A stretch of DNA of 30,888 nucleotides from an uncultured Selenomonadales bacterium (GCA_937877655.1 CALFJC010000006.1:1-30888); one strand, 5' to 3'. Positions 1 through 8,543 are shown, counted from the first letter of the stretch. A program made the numbers and translations. The notes: a model not told the origin generated them from the letters alone.

Positions 1-1075
<1,075 letters not shown>

Positions 1076-1150
1076 ATCTTTGAGTTGTCTGACTCGAATT
1101 TATTTGTTTCAAGGGGTCGATTTCTCGACCGCACATTTAGCAAATGCATT

Positions 1151-1171
1151 GTTCAGTTTTCAAGGAGCCCC
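1151..1171 (-). promoter_or_regulatory. boxA-like antitermination site in rRNA leader
   Basis: The minus strand reads GGCTCCTTGAAAACTGAAC, between the rRNA promoter and the 16S gene. It resembles the boxA element of Bacillota rRNA leaders (CTTTGAAAACT type), which loads the Nus antitermination complex. Between it and the 16S 5' end is a small hairpin, GGTCGA-TTTC-TCGACC near 1116-1131, of the kind found in processing stems. The assignment rests on sequence similarity and position. Confidence 0.5.
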
Positions 1172-1188
1172 GTGAATCAAGCTTGCAC

Positions 1189-1217
1189 AATATACACCCG
1201 CTTTCCCCTTTTGTCAA
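1189..1217 (-). promoter_or_regulatory. rRNA operon promoter (sigma-70/SigA type)
   Basis: On the minus strand there is a perfect -35 TTGACA (1212-1217), a 17-nt spacer and a -10 TATATT (1189-1194). It points at the 16S gene, with an expected start near 1182. This is the best promoter match in the window, as expected for an rRNA operon. Between this promoter and the flagellin gene (about 1219-1440) I see only long A and T runs and no gene. Confidence 0.85.
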
Positions 1218-1468
1218 TACCCGCAAAAAAATTTTTTCAAACCAACTTTCCTTTTATATCGCCGTTTTCTTAACTCCGCCTTAAATTTCCCAAAAAATTT
1301 TTCTCCCTGCCCAAGATTTTTTTTCCAAAAATTTTTCCCGGCGCGGGCAAAAAATTTTCGCAGAGAAGTTTTGAGAGCACAAAAAATTTTTTACGGAAGC
1401 TTTTTGCAAAGGATAAAGATATTTTTTGTGGAAAAGGAAATTTTAATCAAACACGGAGGTGAATTGTT

Positions 1469-2956
1469 ATGGCTATGAAGGTCATGTACAATGCGGGAGC
1501 GCAAATTGCTTTGGGGGCACTCAACCAAAACAATAAGCAAGCCGACAATACTTTGGCAAAACTTGCCAGCGGACAAAAATTCGTCGGCGCACAGGAAAAT
1601 TCTTCGAGCTACGCCATAAGCGAAAAAATGCTTGAACAAATTCGCAGTCTGTTTCAAGACGATCAAAATGTTCAAAACGGTTCGTCGATGGTAAAGACTG
1701 CCGAGCGAGCTATTGACCAAATCGTACAAAACTTGCGCACCATGAAGGAACTGGCGATTGACGCCGCAAATGACTCCAATACCGACGACGACCGCCGCAT
1801 AATTCAAAAAGAAATTGATCAGCGACGGGAAGTTATTAACGACATCGCGCTCGGCACAAAGTATAACGGAAAAATTCTTCTCGACGGCAGATACGGTTGG
1901 GCGGCAAAACCTTTTGAAAACGGTACCGGCGGCAAAAATAATACGGTTCAAAACATTAAAAGTGCTTTTACTGCAGGCAGCAATTCCAAAGAGAATACGA
2001 GCCCGGGCATGAAGAGTGGAGGCACCAATGCGCCTGATGAATGGAAATTTACTGTAGACAAAAGTTTCACAAGAAACAGTTCCGGAGGTTTTTCTGTTGA
2101 ATTAAATTTTTCTGCAATGAAAGTAAGCGGCTCTTATCCCACCGCGTTGCATGGGCAAGGTTTTACAATTTTATGCGGCGGTTGCATGCAATATGTGAAT
2201 ATTCTTTTCGATGCCAGTAAAACAGCTGAACAATCAATATATGATAATTCCTCAAATACATCAGAAAACGGCGTGACTAATAGTGAGGCCAGCGAATATA
2301 CCATTGGCGTCAAAGACGTAACCAGTGCGAAAAATTTGGGAAAGGCAATCTTTGAAGGCATTGTTGCTGCAAGAAATGGATCTGTTGCTTCCAATTCAGT
2401 TTTGGTTGATTCGAATCATACATTAATGTTAACACGAGACTCAAACGGTAAAATATTTCTTAGTAAAGACAGATATGGACCCGATATGCAGTTTCTGGAA
2501 GGCACCATCCCAAATCCCGTAAAAAATCCGATACCGGAAGTAAAAGTTGAAAAAATTTTCAAAAACTCGCTTTGGATTCAGCACGGTACACACGCAGGGC
2601 AACGTTTACATGTTTTTATCAACGACATGCAAACGAAATCTCTGGGCTTAGATGATACCGAAGTTACAACAAGAGAAAAAGCTAATGATGCAATCGGAAC
2701 CATAGACAGCGCGATAGAAACTGCGTTAAATGAGGCAACGAATATGGGCGCGTATCTTCAGCGATTGGAAACTGCTTTCGCAAACGTCGTGACGATGAGA
2801 GAAAATGCTCAAGGCTCCGAGTCCGTGATTCGTGATGCCGACATGGCGAAAGAAATTTCCGAGTACATGAAATACAATATCTTGAGTCAATCGGCACAAG
2901 CCATGCTCGCACAGGAAAATCAAAACGGCTCTTTCGTGTTGGGAATGTTGCAATAA
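1469..2956 (+). CDS. flagellin
   Basis: Structural subunit of the flagellar filament, secreted through the flagellar export channel. The N-terminal 140 residues (starting MAMKVMYNAGAQ, with SYAISEKML and a long helical D1 segment) and the last 90 residues (RLETAFANVVTMRENAQ ... ending LGMLQ) are the conserved D0/D1 coiled regions. Residues about 150-395 are the variable surface-exposed part. The protein is 495 aa, long for a flagellin. The start is supported by GGAGGTG ten bases upstream. The middle contains a CGGC motif (Cys236 and Cys239), unusual because most flagellins lack cysteine. No HExxH protease motif is present. I found no convincing sigma-28 promoter; the 1390-1420 stretch has only a weak GGATAA match. 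The gene is transcribed divergently from the rRNA operon and ends at a hairpin terminator. Confidence 0.95.
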   Translation: MAMKVMYNAGAQIALGALNQNNKQADNTLAKLASGQKFVGAQENSSSYAISEKMLEQIRSLFQDDQNVQNGSSMVKTAERAIDQIVQNLRTMKELAIDAANDSNTDDDRRIIQKEIDQRREVINDIALGTKYNGKILLDGRYGWAAKPFENGTGGKNNTVQNIKSAFTAGSNSKENTSPGMKSGGTNAPDEWKFTVDKSFTRNSSGGFSVELNFSAMKVSGSYPTALHGQGFTILCGGCMQYVNILFDASKTAEQSIYDNSSNTSENGVTNSEASEYTIGVKDVTSAKNLGKAIFEGIVAARNGSVASNSVLVDSNHTLMLTRDSNGKIFLSKDRYGPDMQFLEGTIPNPVKNPIPEVKVEKIFKNSLWIQHGTHAGQRLHVFINDMQTKSLGLDDTEVTTREKANDAIGTIDSAIETALNEATNMGAYLQRLETAFANVVTMRENAQGSESVIRDADMAKEISEYMKYNILSQSAQAMLAQENQNGSFVLGMLQ

Positions 2957-3027
2957 AAATTTCTCTGTCGCTCCAAGCTGAAAAATTTTTTATGAATCTG
3001 CGCGGAGAAAAAACATTTTTGTAAATG

Positions 3028-3061
3028 AAAAGCCTCGACGATCTTGCCGAGACTTTTTTTA
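3028..3061 (+). terminator. rho-independent terminator after flagellin
   Basis: The hairpin AAAG.CTCG / CGAG.CTTT (arms 3028-3038 and 3048-3056, one mismatch) is followed by a run of seven T. It lies 70 bases after the flagellin stop and separates it from the next lipoprotein gene. Confidence 0.8.
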
Positions 3062-3111
3062 TTTCCAACATCAATCGGCGTTATAAATATTTTCGGCTGA
3101 TTGTTGCTTGA

Positions 3112-3139
3112 TTGATTGTCTTGCTTTTGGTAACATAAT
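3112..3139 (+). promoter_or_regulatory. possible promoter of lipoprotein gene
   Basis: TTGATT (3112-3117), a 16-nt spacer and CATAAT (3134-3139), about 60 bases before the start codon and just after the flagellin terminator. Both boxes are one or two bases off consensus, so this is only a reasonable candidate. Confidence 0.4.
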
Positions 3140-3198
3140 CAAAATTCCCGTTGCCATTCGTTCGGCGCGGAGAAAAAAGTTTTGGAGGATTGATTGAC

Positions 3199-3921
3199 AT
3201 GAAGAAAGTTCTGACAGCGTTAATGTTGGCGGCAATGCTTATTTCGGCAGGTTGCGGCAATAACGCTATGGACGGCGCGAAGAAAGATGCTGAAGAAGCC
3301 GCGCAAAAAGTCGAGCAAACAGCCAACGAGGCTAAAGACGCGGCAACGGCAAAAGCCGACGAAGTCAAAAAAGATGCCGAAGCTAAAGTTGACGAAGTAA
3401 AAGACGCGGCAAATCAAGCAACCGAAGAAGCTTCTGCCAAAGTCGATGAAGCTAAGGATGCGGCGGCTCAAAAGGCTGACGAAATGAAAATTGAAGCCGA
3501 AGCAAAAGTCGGAGAAATTTCCGAAGGCGCAAAAGCCATGCGCGATTCTATGGACGAAATTTCCTTCAACGGAATTGTGCCCGGATTCAGCATTGACGAA
3601 GTTAAAGAAGCTTACGGCGAGCCCGTCGAAACTGCGGGCGAAGTCTTGACCTTCATGAACGGCGCGATTGTAAACGTCGACAGTAACAATAACGTCAAGA
3701 GCATTCGCTTGACAACCGGCGAAGTCGAAACCCCTGAAGGCGTTGCGGTCGGAATGAGTGAATACGTCCTCAATGACGCCTACGGGACTGCCGACGCCGT
3801 CAAAAAGCTCGCTGACGGTGCCGAATACGAATATCATCGCGGCAAAGATAAAGTTGCCAAGCTTGTTTTCAAAACTCGCGACGGTTTCATTTCTGAAATC
3901 GAAAGCGAATTCAACAAGTAA
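3199..3921 (+). CDS. coiled-coil lipoprotein with duplicated SmpA-like C-terminal fold
   Basis: Predicted secreted lipoprotein of 240 aa, function unknown. Residues 1-18 form a signal peptide (MKKVLTALML...) ending at a lipobox-like ISAGC with Cys19. Residues about 27-120 are an Ala/Lys/Glu/Asp-rich coiled coil made of imperfect repeats such as AKADEVKKDAEAKVDEVKDA, resembling LEA or apolipoprotein-like helices. The C-terminal 110 residues contain two similar units (GFSIDEVKEAYGEP and GMSEYVLNDAYGTA, each followed by strands ending in a KSIRL or SEIES type element). This pattern resembles the small SmpA/OmlA or BLIP-like fold. The start has GGAGG 11 bases upstream; an earlier in-frame start at 3151 lacks a ribosome binding site and would hide the signal peptide. 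The gene is monocistronic between two terminators. The lipoprotein at 5875 has a related C-terminal arrangement. Confidence 0.8.
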   Translation: MKKVLTALMLAAMLISAGCGNNAMDGAKKDAEEAAQKVEQTANEAKDAATAKADEVKKDAEAKVDEVKDAANQATEEASAKVDEAKDAAAQKADEMKIEAEAKVGEISEGAKAMRDSMDEISFNGIVPGFSIDEVKEAYGEPVETAGEVLTFMNGAIVNVDSNNNVKSIRLTTGEVETPEGVAVGMSEYVLNDAYGTADAVKKLADGAEYEYHRGKDKVAKLVFKTRDGFISEIESEFNK

Positions 3922-4021
3922 GTAAAATTTCTAAAGGAAATTTATGGGGTGCGGTTCGCAAAATCTGCGCGGGTTCATCCCGTGAATAAAATTAAGTTCA
4001 ATGTATAGTTTAAGTTTCGTC

Positions 4022-4057
4022 CTCCGCATTAAGATTTAAATGCGGAGATTTTTATTT
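4022..4057 (+). terminator. rho-independent terminator after lipoprotein
   Basis: The nine-base stem CTCCGCATT / AATGCGGAG (4022-4030 and 4039-4047) is followed by ATTTTTATTT. A smaller hairpin, CGGG-TTCAT-CCCG, lies at about 3969-3981 in the same gap and has no T run. Confidence 0.75.
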
Positions 4058-4119
4058 GCAAAAAAACGTTTCGAGAGCCGACGAGGACACCTAAAAAATT
4101 TGTGTGAAAAAAATTTATC

Positions 4120-4149
4120 TTGACCGGAGCAAACTCAAAGTGAAATAAT
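4120..4149 (+). promoter_or_regulatory. promoter of alcohol dehydrogenase gene
   Basis: TTGACC (4120-4125), an 18-nt spacer and AATAAT (4144-4149). The expected transcript start is near 4156, leaving a leader of about 20 nt with TAGGAGAG as ribosome binding site. Confidence 0.5.
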
Positions 4150-4176
4150 ACAAAAAAATTTAGGAGAGTGATTTGA

Positions 4177-5343
4177 ATGGCGTTTACTTGGCACATTCCG
4201 ACAAAAATTTTATTCGGCGCGGGCAAGCTCGGCGAATTGCACAAAGAAGCTCCGCTCGGCAAAAAAGCTTTAATCGTAATTTCCAACGGTCGCTCCACAA
4301 AAACGAACGGCAGTTTGGATAAATTGCAGGACGAACTGAAACTTTGGGGCGCGGAGTTTGTTGTCTATAACAAAATCGGCGCGAACCCGACGGAACCGGC
4401 AGTTCAAGAGGGCGTTGACTTCGGGCGCGAAAATAATTGCGATTTCGTTATCGGCTTGGGCGGCGGCTCGGTACTCGACGCGGCTAAAGCTATCGCAAGC
4501 GTGATTCCGCAAAAAAGCGGGCGCGTTTGGGATTTTATTCTCTTCGGCACAGGCGGCAAGCAACCTTTGACGGAAAAAGCTCTGCCGTATGTCGCGATAA
4601 CGACAAGCGCGGGCACGGGCTCCGAAGTTGACGCGGGCGCAGTCATAACAAACCTTGAGACCAACGAGAAAACGGCGTTCTTCGGAAGTTTTCCCGTTTT
4701 GGCGATTGTCGATCCGCTTTACATGTTGACGGTTCCTAAACATTTTACGGCTTATCAAGGTTTCGACGCATTTTTCCATAACGCCGAAGGCTACATTTCC
4801 AACGTTTGCAATGAGGCTTCGGCAATGATTGAACTCACGGCGATTGAAAAGCTCGCAAAATATTTGCCCGTCGCCGTCAATGACGGAAAAAATCTTGAGG
4901 CGCGGACACAGGTTGCTTTTGCGAATACACTCGGCGGATTTTCTATGGACGTTTGCGCTTGCACGGCGGAGCATTCGCTTGAACATGCATTGAGCGCGTA
5001 TCATCCCGAATTGCCGCACGGCGCGGGCTTGATTATGATTTCGCTGGCTTATTTCGGACATTTTGTGGAGAAACACGCTTGCGACGAAAAATTTATAGCG
5101 ATGGCGCGGGCAATGGGCAAAGTCAATGCGGACAAGGCGGAAGATTTTATCGACGCGCTTAAGGAAATGCAGGCGGCTTGCGGCGTCAACAATTTAAAAA
5201 TGAGTGACTACGGCATTTCGCCCGACGAGTTCCCGAAAATGGTTCAAAATACTCGTGACGCAATGGGTTTCCTTTTGCAATTCGATCCCGTTGCGTTGAG
5301 TGACGAAGACATGTTGAACATTTACAAAAAATCTTATCGCTGA
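4177..5343 (+). CDS. iron-containing alcohol dehydrogenase
   Basis: Cytoplasmic NAD(P)H-dependent oxidoreductase of the group III (Fe-ADH) family, which interconverts alcohols and aldehydes; butanol dehydrogenase-like members are the closest general type. The 388-aa length is normal. The dinucleotide-binding motif GLGGGSVLDAAKAI is at about 93-106, and TTSAGTGSE near 142-150. The metal ligands expected for the family are present: Asp197 and His201 in GFDAFFHNAE, then His266 and His281 in the segment HSLEHALSAYHPELPHG. The start is set by AGGAGAG upstream. The gene stands alone with its own promoter and has no partner gene in the window, so the substrate cannot be inferred. Fermentative alcohol or aldehyde metabolism is the likely role. 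Confidence 0.93.
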   Translation: MAFTWHIPTKILFGAGKLGELHKEAPLGKKALIVISNGRSTKTNGSLDKLQDELKLWGAEFVVYNKIGANPTEPAVQEGVDFGRENNCDFVIGLGGGSVLDAAKAIASVIPQKSGRVWDFILFGTGGKQPLTEKALPYVAITTSAGTGSEVDAGAVITNLETNEKTAFFGSFPVLAIVDPLYMLTVPKHFTAYQGFDAFFHNAEGYISNVCNEASAMIELTAIEKLAKYLPVAVNDGKNLEARTQVAFANTLGGFSMDVCACTAEHSLEHALSAYHPELPHGAGLIMISLAYFGHFVEKHACDEKFIAMARAMGKVNADKAEDFIDALKEMQAACGVNNLKMSDYGISPDEFPKMVQNTRDAMGFLLQFDPVALSDEDMLNIYKKSYR

Positions 5344-5402
5344 TAAAAAATTTTCTGCGCGGCAATAAGCCAAAATTTTTTGACATTAAGCGTTGTCAAG
5401 AC

Positions 5403-5431
5403 TTGTAATAAAAAAATTTTCGTGATATTAT
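5403..5431 (+). promoter_or_regulatory. promoter of structured RNA gene
   Basis: TTGTAA (5403-5408), a 17-nt spacer and TATTAT (5426-5431), with an expected start near 5438. That coincides with the first base of the closing stem of the RNA described next. An alternative upstream pair, TTGACA (5380-5385) with TGTAAT (5404-5409, 18-nt spacer), also exists; that TTGACA forms an inverted repeat with TGTCAA at 5394-5399. Confidence 0.55.
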
Positions 5432-5437
5432 TTGCGC

Positions 5438-5629
5438 GAAGGAGGAAAAATCTGGGGTGTACGAGGAATCAGTTAATGTCTGACCTACATAAATTTTAGG
5501 GAACCTGATTTGATTTCGGAAGATGGAGAATTATTTTCGCAATAAGTAACAGAGACCGAGCTTAGGGAACCCACCTGCGAGCAGCAGGTTTAGACAAACG
5601 GAGGAACCGGCATTTTGGAAACCTTTTTC
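5438..5629 (+). ncRNA. ssrS: structured non-coding RNA, probably 6S RNA
   Basis: A gene-free segment of about 190 nt with its own promoter and a following hairpin terminator. The ends pair: GAAGGAGG (5438-5445) with CCTTTTTC (5622-5629), then GGGGTGT (5454-5460) with GCATTTT (5610-5616), many as G-U pairs. Inside are the hairpin CCTGC-GAGCA-GCAGG (5574-5588) and two copies of TTAGGGAACC (5496-5505 and 5562-5571). The length, the long-rod architecture with a small hairpin in the 3' half, and TGACCTACA ahead of TTTAGGGAACC fit Bacillota 6S RNA. That RNA mimics an open promoter and sequesters the housekeeping RNA polymerase holoenzyme. Diagnostic motifs of tmRNA, SRP RNA and RNase P RNA are absent. 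The call comes from memory of the family; a covariance search against Rfam RF00013 would decide. Confidence 0.5.
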
Positions 5630-5672
5630 AGAAGAGATTGCTGATTTATAATCGGCAGTCTCTTCTTACATT
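5630..5672 (+). terminator. long hairpin terminator after structured RNA
   Basis: An uninterrupted 16-bp stem (5630-5645 with 5651-5666, two G-U pairs) and a TTATA loop, followed by the T-rich TACATTT. It starts directly after the pairing end of the RNA gene. The T run is imperfect, so termination strength is uncertain. Confidence 0.6.
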
Positions 5673-5695
5673 TGCGGGCGAAATTTTATCCAAAA

Positions 5696-5853
5696 CAGGC
5701 GAGAAAACTCCCGCCAAGCGGGGGATGAATCGCATCTTGACTTTCATACTGCTAAAAGATATATTTCAAATGTGGAGGATTACCACTTTAAAAAAAGTGT
5801 ACTTTTAAAAGCACTTCTCAAGAATCCCCAGCCAAGCTGTGGGAGGTTCAAAA
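5696..5853 (+). mobile_element. palindrome-ended remnant, IS200/IS605-like
   Basis: About 160 bp bounded by two hairpins that share the core GC-CAA-GC: CCCGC-CAA-GCGGG (5710-5722, followed by GGATGAATCGC) and CCCCAGC-CAA-GCTGTGGG (5826-5843, preceded by TCAAGAAT and followed by AGGTTCA). Imperfect subterminal hairpins of this kind mark the ends of IS200/IS605-family elements carrying tnpB, and the right one corresponds to the guide-RNA scaffold end. No tnpA or tnpB coding sequence lies between them, so this would be an internally deleted copy. Family assignment rests on end similarity only; full-length relatives in the genome would confirm it. Confidence 0.4.
5737..5765 (+). promoter_or_regulatory. 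promoter inside the palindrome-ended element, upstream of the second lipoprotein
   Basis: TTGACT (5737-5742), a 17-nt spacer and TATATT (5760-5765). The predicted transcript starts near 5772 and passes through three small hairpins (GTGG-ACCAC near 5772, CACTTT-AAAGTG near 5784, and the right-end hairpin at 5826) before the lipoprotein gene at 5875. It is the best promoter candidate for the 5875-10342 operon. Confidence 0.6.
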
Positions 5854-5874
5854 ACTTGTAGTGAGGTGATTGAA

Positions 5875-6957
5875 ATGCGCCGGAAAAATTTTTTAAGCAT
5901 TCTCATGATTTTTTTCGTAGCGATAACGAGCGGTTGCGGCGGAGCAGCTGTTAAAAGTGCATTTAAAAGCGCGGGCAAAGGTGTAAGTAACACGGCAAAA
6001 AAAGTTATGAGAAATGCCGATAAAATCGATACCGCAATGGACATAGCCGACGTTGCACTTAACAGCAGGTCGGGAAATAACAATCCGGGCGTCAATCGTT
6101 CACCCGTCAATCGAAATGCAACAAGAGCCGGTGCCGTAGTGGCAGGCGGCGCATTTGTCGCAAGCGAGCTTTTGACGGGCGCATTGGATTCGAGAGATTT
6201 GTCGTTGGGAGAATTTGCGATAGACGACCGCGAGGAAAAAGTTACTGCGAAACTTGGCAGACCTTCTTCAGTAAGCACGGACAGTGACGGCGGACGACGT
6301 TTGACTTTCAAAGACATTGAAATTGTTGTTCGTCAAGGGAAAATCAGCGCATTGGTTTCAATGTCGTCTGCATATGCAACGGCACGCGGAATTCATGAAG
6401 GTTCACCCGCGCAGGAGATTTTTGACAAATACGGCACCGATTGCGAGAAAACAGTTTACGACAATCAAACGCTTTACGAGTACCAAATCAAATCTGCCGA
6501 CGGACATCCCTGTTGGTTGCGTTTTGCGATTAACAGCTCCACAAACAAAGTTGAATATATCAGTGTGCGTTTCGTTCAAAGCGAATCTCAAAACGGCGGC
6601 GATAACGGCGACTCTGCCAAGCAGGCGTTCATAAACTATCATAAAGCGATAACCAACAAGAATTATCGTGCGGCTTACGAAACTTTTTCTCATAATCAGC
6701 GTGAGGCAATGGGAAGTTTCGATTCGTATGTCTCCGGTTTTTCCGATACAATAAGCAGTGAAGTCACCGATATAAAGTTGGTTTCTTCGGACGAAAACTC
6801 TTGTACCTTCGATTATACTTTGACGGCTCGCGATCGTTATCAGGGAAATCGAATTAAGGTTCAGATTTTTAAAGGGCAAGTCGTTATGATTAAAGACAGC
6901 GGCAACTGGTATATTCGACAATCTCAGGCTTCCAAAGTCAATGAGAAATACGAGTAA
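5875..6957 (+). CDS. lipoprotein with repeated SmpA-like units and NTF2-like C-terminus
   Basis: Predicted exported lipoprotein of 360 aa with no firm family. Residues 1-20 form a basic and hydrophobic signal peptide ending ITSGC (Cys21). Residues about 30-110 are a low-complexity, Ala- and Asn-rich linker. Residues about 120-240 hold two tandem units of the type DREEKVTAKLGRPSS and SPAQEIFDKYGTDCE, each followed by beta strands, like the C-terminal domain of the lipoprotein at 3199. Residues about 250-360 (AFINYHKAITNKNYRAAYETFS ... GNWYIRQSQ) resemble NTF2-like DUF4878 domains. The start at 5875 has GAGGTGAT in front; the in-frame start at 5839 lies inside the palindromic hairpin and would mask the signal peptide. 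Only 21 bases separate it from yaaR, so it appears to lead that operon, probably using the promoter at 5737. Confidence 0.78.
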   Translation: MRRKNFLSILMIFFVAITSGCGGAAVKSAFKSAGKGVSNTAKKVMRNADKIDTAMDIADVALNSRSGNNNPGVNRSPVNRNATRAGAVVAGGAFVASELLTGALDSRDLSLGEFAIDDREEKVTAKLGRPSSVSTDSDGGRRLTFKDIEIVVRQGKISALVSMSSAYATARGIHEGSPAQEIFDKYGTDCEKTVYDNQTLYEYQIKSADGHPCWLRFAINSSTNKVEYISVRFVQSESQNGGDNGDSAKQAFINYHKAITNKNYRAAYETFSHNQREAMGSFDSYVSGFSDTISSEVTDIKLVSSDENSCTFDYTLTARDRYQGNRIKVQIFKGQVVMIKDSGNWYIRQSQASKVNEKYE

Positions 6958-6978
6958 ATTTTTTTGAGGTGAATAAAA

Positions 6979-7434
6979 ATGGCAGTAAAAATCGGCAGTG
7001 CGGGAGCTCCTGCGTCGCCATTTGAACTTTTGCGGGGCACAAGCGATCATTCAATCGACAGAGAATTGAGTTTTGAAACTGAACTCATGGAACAACAACA
7101 CGAAGGCATTCCTCATGAAGAAATGGAGGCAATGCTGAAAAAAATCGACGATCAAGCGTCGCGGCTGACGAAAACTCCGACTTACGACGAGTTGAAGCAA
7201 TATCGGACGCTGATAAAAGATTTCATAAGCGCGGCAGTCAGTAACATGTATGAAGTGCATACTTCGGCGGGCTGGGACAGAATGGGGCGGCAACGGGCTT
7301 ATACAACGGTAAGAAAAATTGATCTCAAATTGGAAGAAATGGCGGAAAAAATTCGTTTGGGGCAATCGGCACAACTCGATATAATCGCGTCGCATGATGC
7401 AATTCGCGGAATGCTGGTTGATTTATTTATGTAA
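6979..7434 (+). CDS. yaaR: YaaR family protein (DUF327)
   Basis: Small cytoplasmic protein of 151 aa, predicted mostly helical, of the DUF327/YaaR family of Bacillota. The family has no established enzymatic role. Family hallmarks in the second half are the QYRTLIKDFISAAVS segment and the end LDIIASHDAIRGMLVDLFM. Its position directly upstream of holB matches the yaaR-holB order of Bacillus, which supports the call. The start has GAGGTGA nine bases upstream. The stop overlaps the holB start by one base (TAATG), implying translational coupling. An alternative start further in is unlikely because the N-terminal segment is in frame with a good ribosome binding site. Confidence 0.88.
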   Translation: MAVKIGSAGAPASPFELLRGTSDHSIDRELSFETELMEQQHEGIPHEEMEAMLKKIDDQASRLTKTPTYDELKQYRTLIKDFISAAVSNMYEVHTSAGWDRMGRQRAYTTVRKIDLKLEEMAEKIRLGQSAQLDIIASHDAIRGMLVDLFM

Positions 7435-8441
7435 TGGAAAATTATAAATTGAGTTGGAAAAATTTAATCGGGCACGCGGCAACTGCCGATTATCTCAAAA
7501 AAAATATTGCCGAGCAGAAATTTCCGCACGCCGTGATTTTTTCGGGCGAAGAAGGTATCGGCAAGCGACTTGCGGCTGAAATCTGCGCGGCGGCTTTGTT
7601 GTGTGAAAATCCCGTTGAAGGCGAGCCGTGCGGCGTCTGCGAAAATTGTCGGCTGGTCGCGGCGAAAACTCATCCGGATTTTTATATCGTCGAGGCGGAG
7701 GCAACCAAAACTGCGCGGAATATCAAAATCGGACAAATTCGCGATTTGCAAAGCGAGGCGGCACTTCGTCCGATAAATTCTGCGCGGCGAGTAATGATAA
7801 TCGACGGCGCGGAACTGATGAACAATGCGGCGGCAAATTGCCTGCTGAAAACGATTGAGGAGCCGCCGAGTCAAACGATTTTCATTTTGCTGACAGCGAG
7901 CCGTTCAAGTTTAATGATGACAATTCGTTCGCGCTGTTTAACCGTGAACTTCGATAAAATTTCTGCAAAAAAAATCCGCGACTTTTTAATTTCGCAGGGA
8001 ACGGAAGAAACGGCGGCAGAAAATTTATCTGTGATAGCTGACGGCAGTTTGGGGCGGGCATTGAATTTAAAAGATTCGGGCGGCGCGGAACTTCGAGAGA
8101 CGGCGTTGAATCTTTTGGAAAAAATTTCCCGCGCAGAACTCACAAGCGAAGAAATTTTTAAATTCGGAGCGGAAGTCGCCGATTGGTCGCGAGATAAATT
8201 CTCGGACTTTTTAAATCACATACAAAAACTTTTGCGCGACATTTGCTTTGCAGATTTTATGGAGTTGAGAAATCCCGATCTTTCGTCGCGCTTAAGCAAA
8301 ATAAAAATTCCGGAACGAAAAATTTTCTTGATGATAGAGACAGGCGCGGAATTTCACAAGCGATTAAAATCAAATGCGAACTTGCGGCTACTTGCAGAGG
8401 CGTATTTGATGAAGATGAAAAAAATATATCAGCGAGGCTAG
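7434..8441 (+). CDS. holB: DNA polymerase III subunit delta'
   Basis: Delta' is the stator subunit of the clamp loader that opens the beta sliding clamp during replication. The AAA+ fold is clear: Walker A GEEGIGKR at 38-45, a zinc-binding cluster with Cys57, Cys66, Cys69 and Cys72 (CGVCENC), a Walker B-like VMIIDGAELM, then TIEEPPSQTIFIL and the sensor segment ending RSRC. The C-terminal half is a helical collar domain ending KMKKIYQRG. At 335 aa the length is normal. A P-loop is kept, although classical E. coli delta' lacks a functional one. It follows yaaR with a one-base overlap. Next comes a gap of 102 bases before ricT. Confidence 0.93.
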   Translation: MENYKLSWKNLIGHAATADYLKKNIAEQKFPHAVIFSGEEGIGKRLAAEICAAALLCENPVEGEPCGVCENCRLVAAKTHPDFYIVEAEATKTARNIKIGQIRDLQSEAALRPINSARRVMIIDGAELMNNAAANCLLKTIEEPPSQTIFILLTASRSSLMMTIRSRCLTVNFDKISAKKIRDFLISQGTEETAAENLSVIADGSLGRALNLKDSGGAELRETALNLLEKISRAELTSEEIFKFGAEVADWSRDKFSDFLNHIQKLLRDICFADFMELRNPDLSSRLSKIKIPERKIFLMIETGAEFHKRLKSNANLRLLAEAYLMKMKKIYQRG

Positions 8442-8543
8442 CAATGCGCAGCGTTGCGTACCGGCGCGGTCGTTACTTCAAAAATTTTTTACGCAGGATC
8501 GCGACTGCTGTTTGCTACTTTTCAAAAGTAGGGAGGAAATTGT
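8442..8543 (+). other. holB-ricT gap with two hairpins
   Basis: The 102-base gap holds GCAATGC-GCA-GCGTTGC (8442-8458, one G-U pair) and the perfect inverted repeat CTACTTTTCAAAAGTAG (8515-8531), which ends at the ricT ribosome binding site GGGAGGA. Neither is followed by a T run, so they do not look like terminators. They could tune ricT translation or be degenerate repeat sequence. Confidence 0.4.

Noticed and set aside
1219..1440. Frequent AAAAATTTTT-type palindromes here and in many gene gaps
   Set aside because: They also occur throughout coding sequence as Lys-Ile/Asn-Phe codons, so they look like composition bias rather than a signal.
1469..2956. Flagellinolysin-type protease inside the flagellin
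   Set aside because: No HExxH motif occurs in the variable domain.
3220..3837. Long minus-strand frame opposite the first lipoprotein
   Set aside because: It is the shadow of a repetitive, Ala/Lys/Asp-rich coding sequence; the plus strand has the signal peptide, lipobox and ribosome binding site.
3945..3985. tRNA-like GGGTTCATCCC hairpin
   Set aside because: No acceptor, D or anticodon arms can be drawn; it is only a small hairpin in a gene gap. No tRNA was found in the window.
5438..5629. SRP RNA, tmRNA, RNase P RNA or cobalamin riboswitch for the structured RNA
   Set aside because: The diagnostic motifs (GGAAGGAAGCAGC-like SRP loop, tmRNA acceptor ends, RNase P GAGGAAAGTCC, B12 box GCCACTG) are absent.
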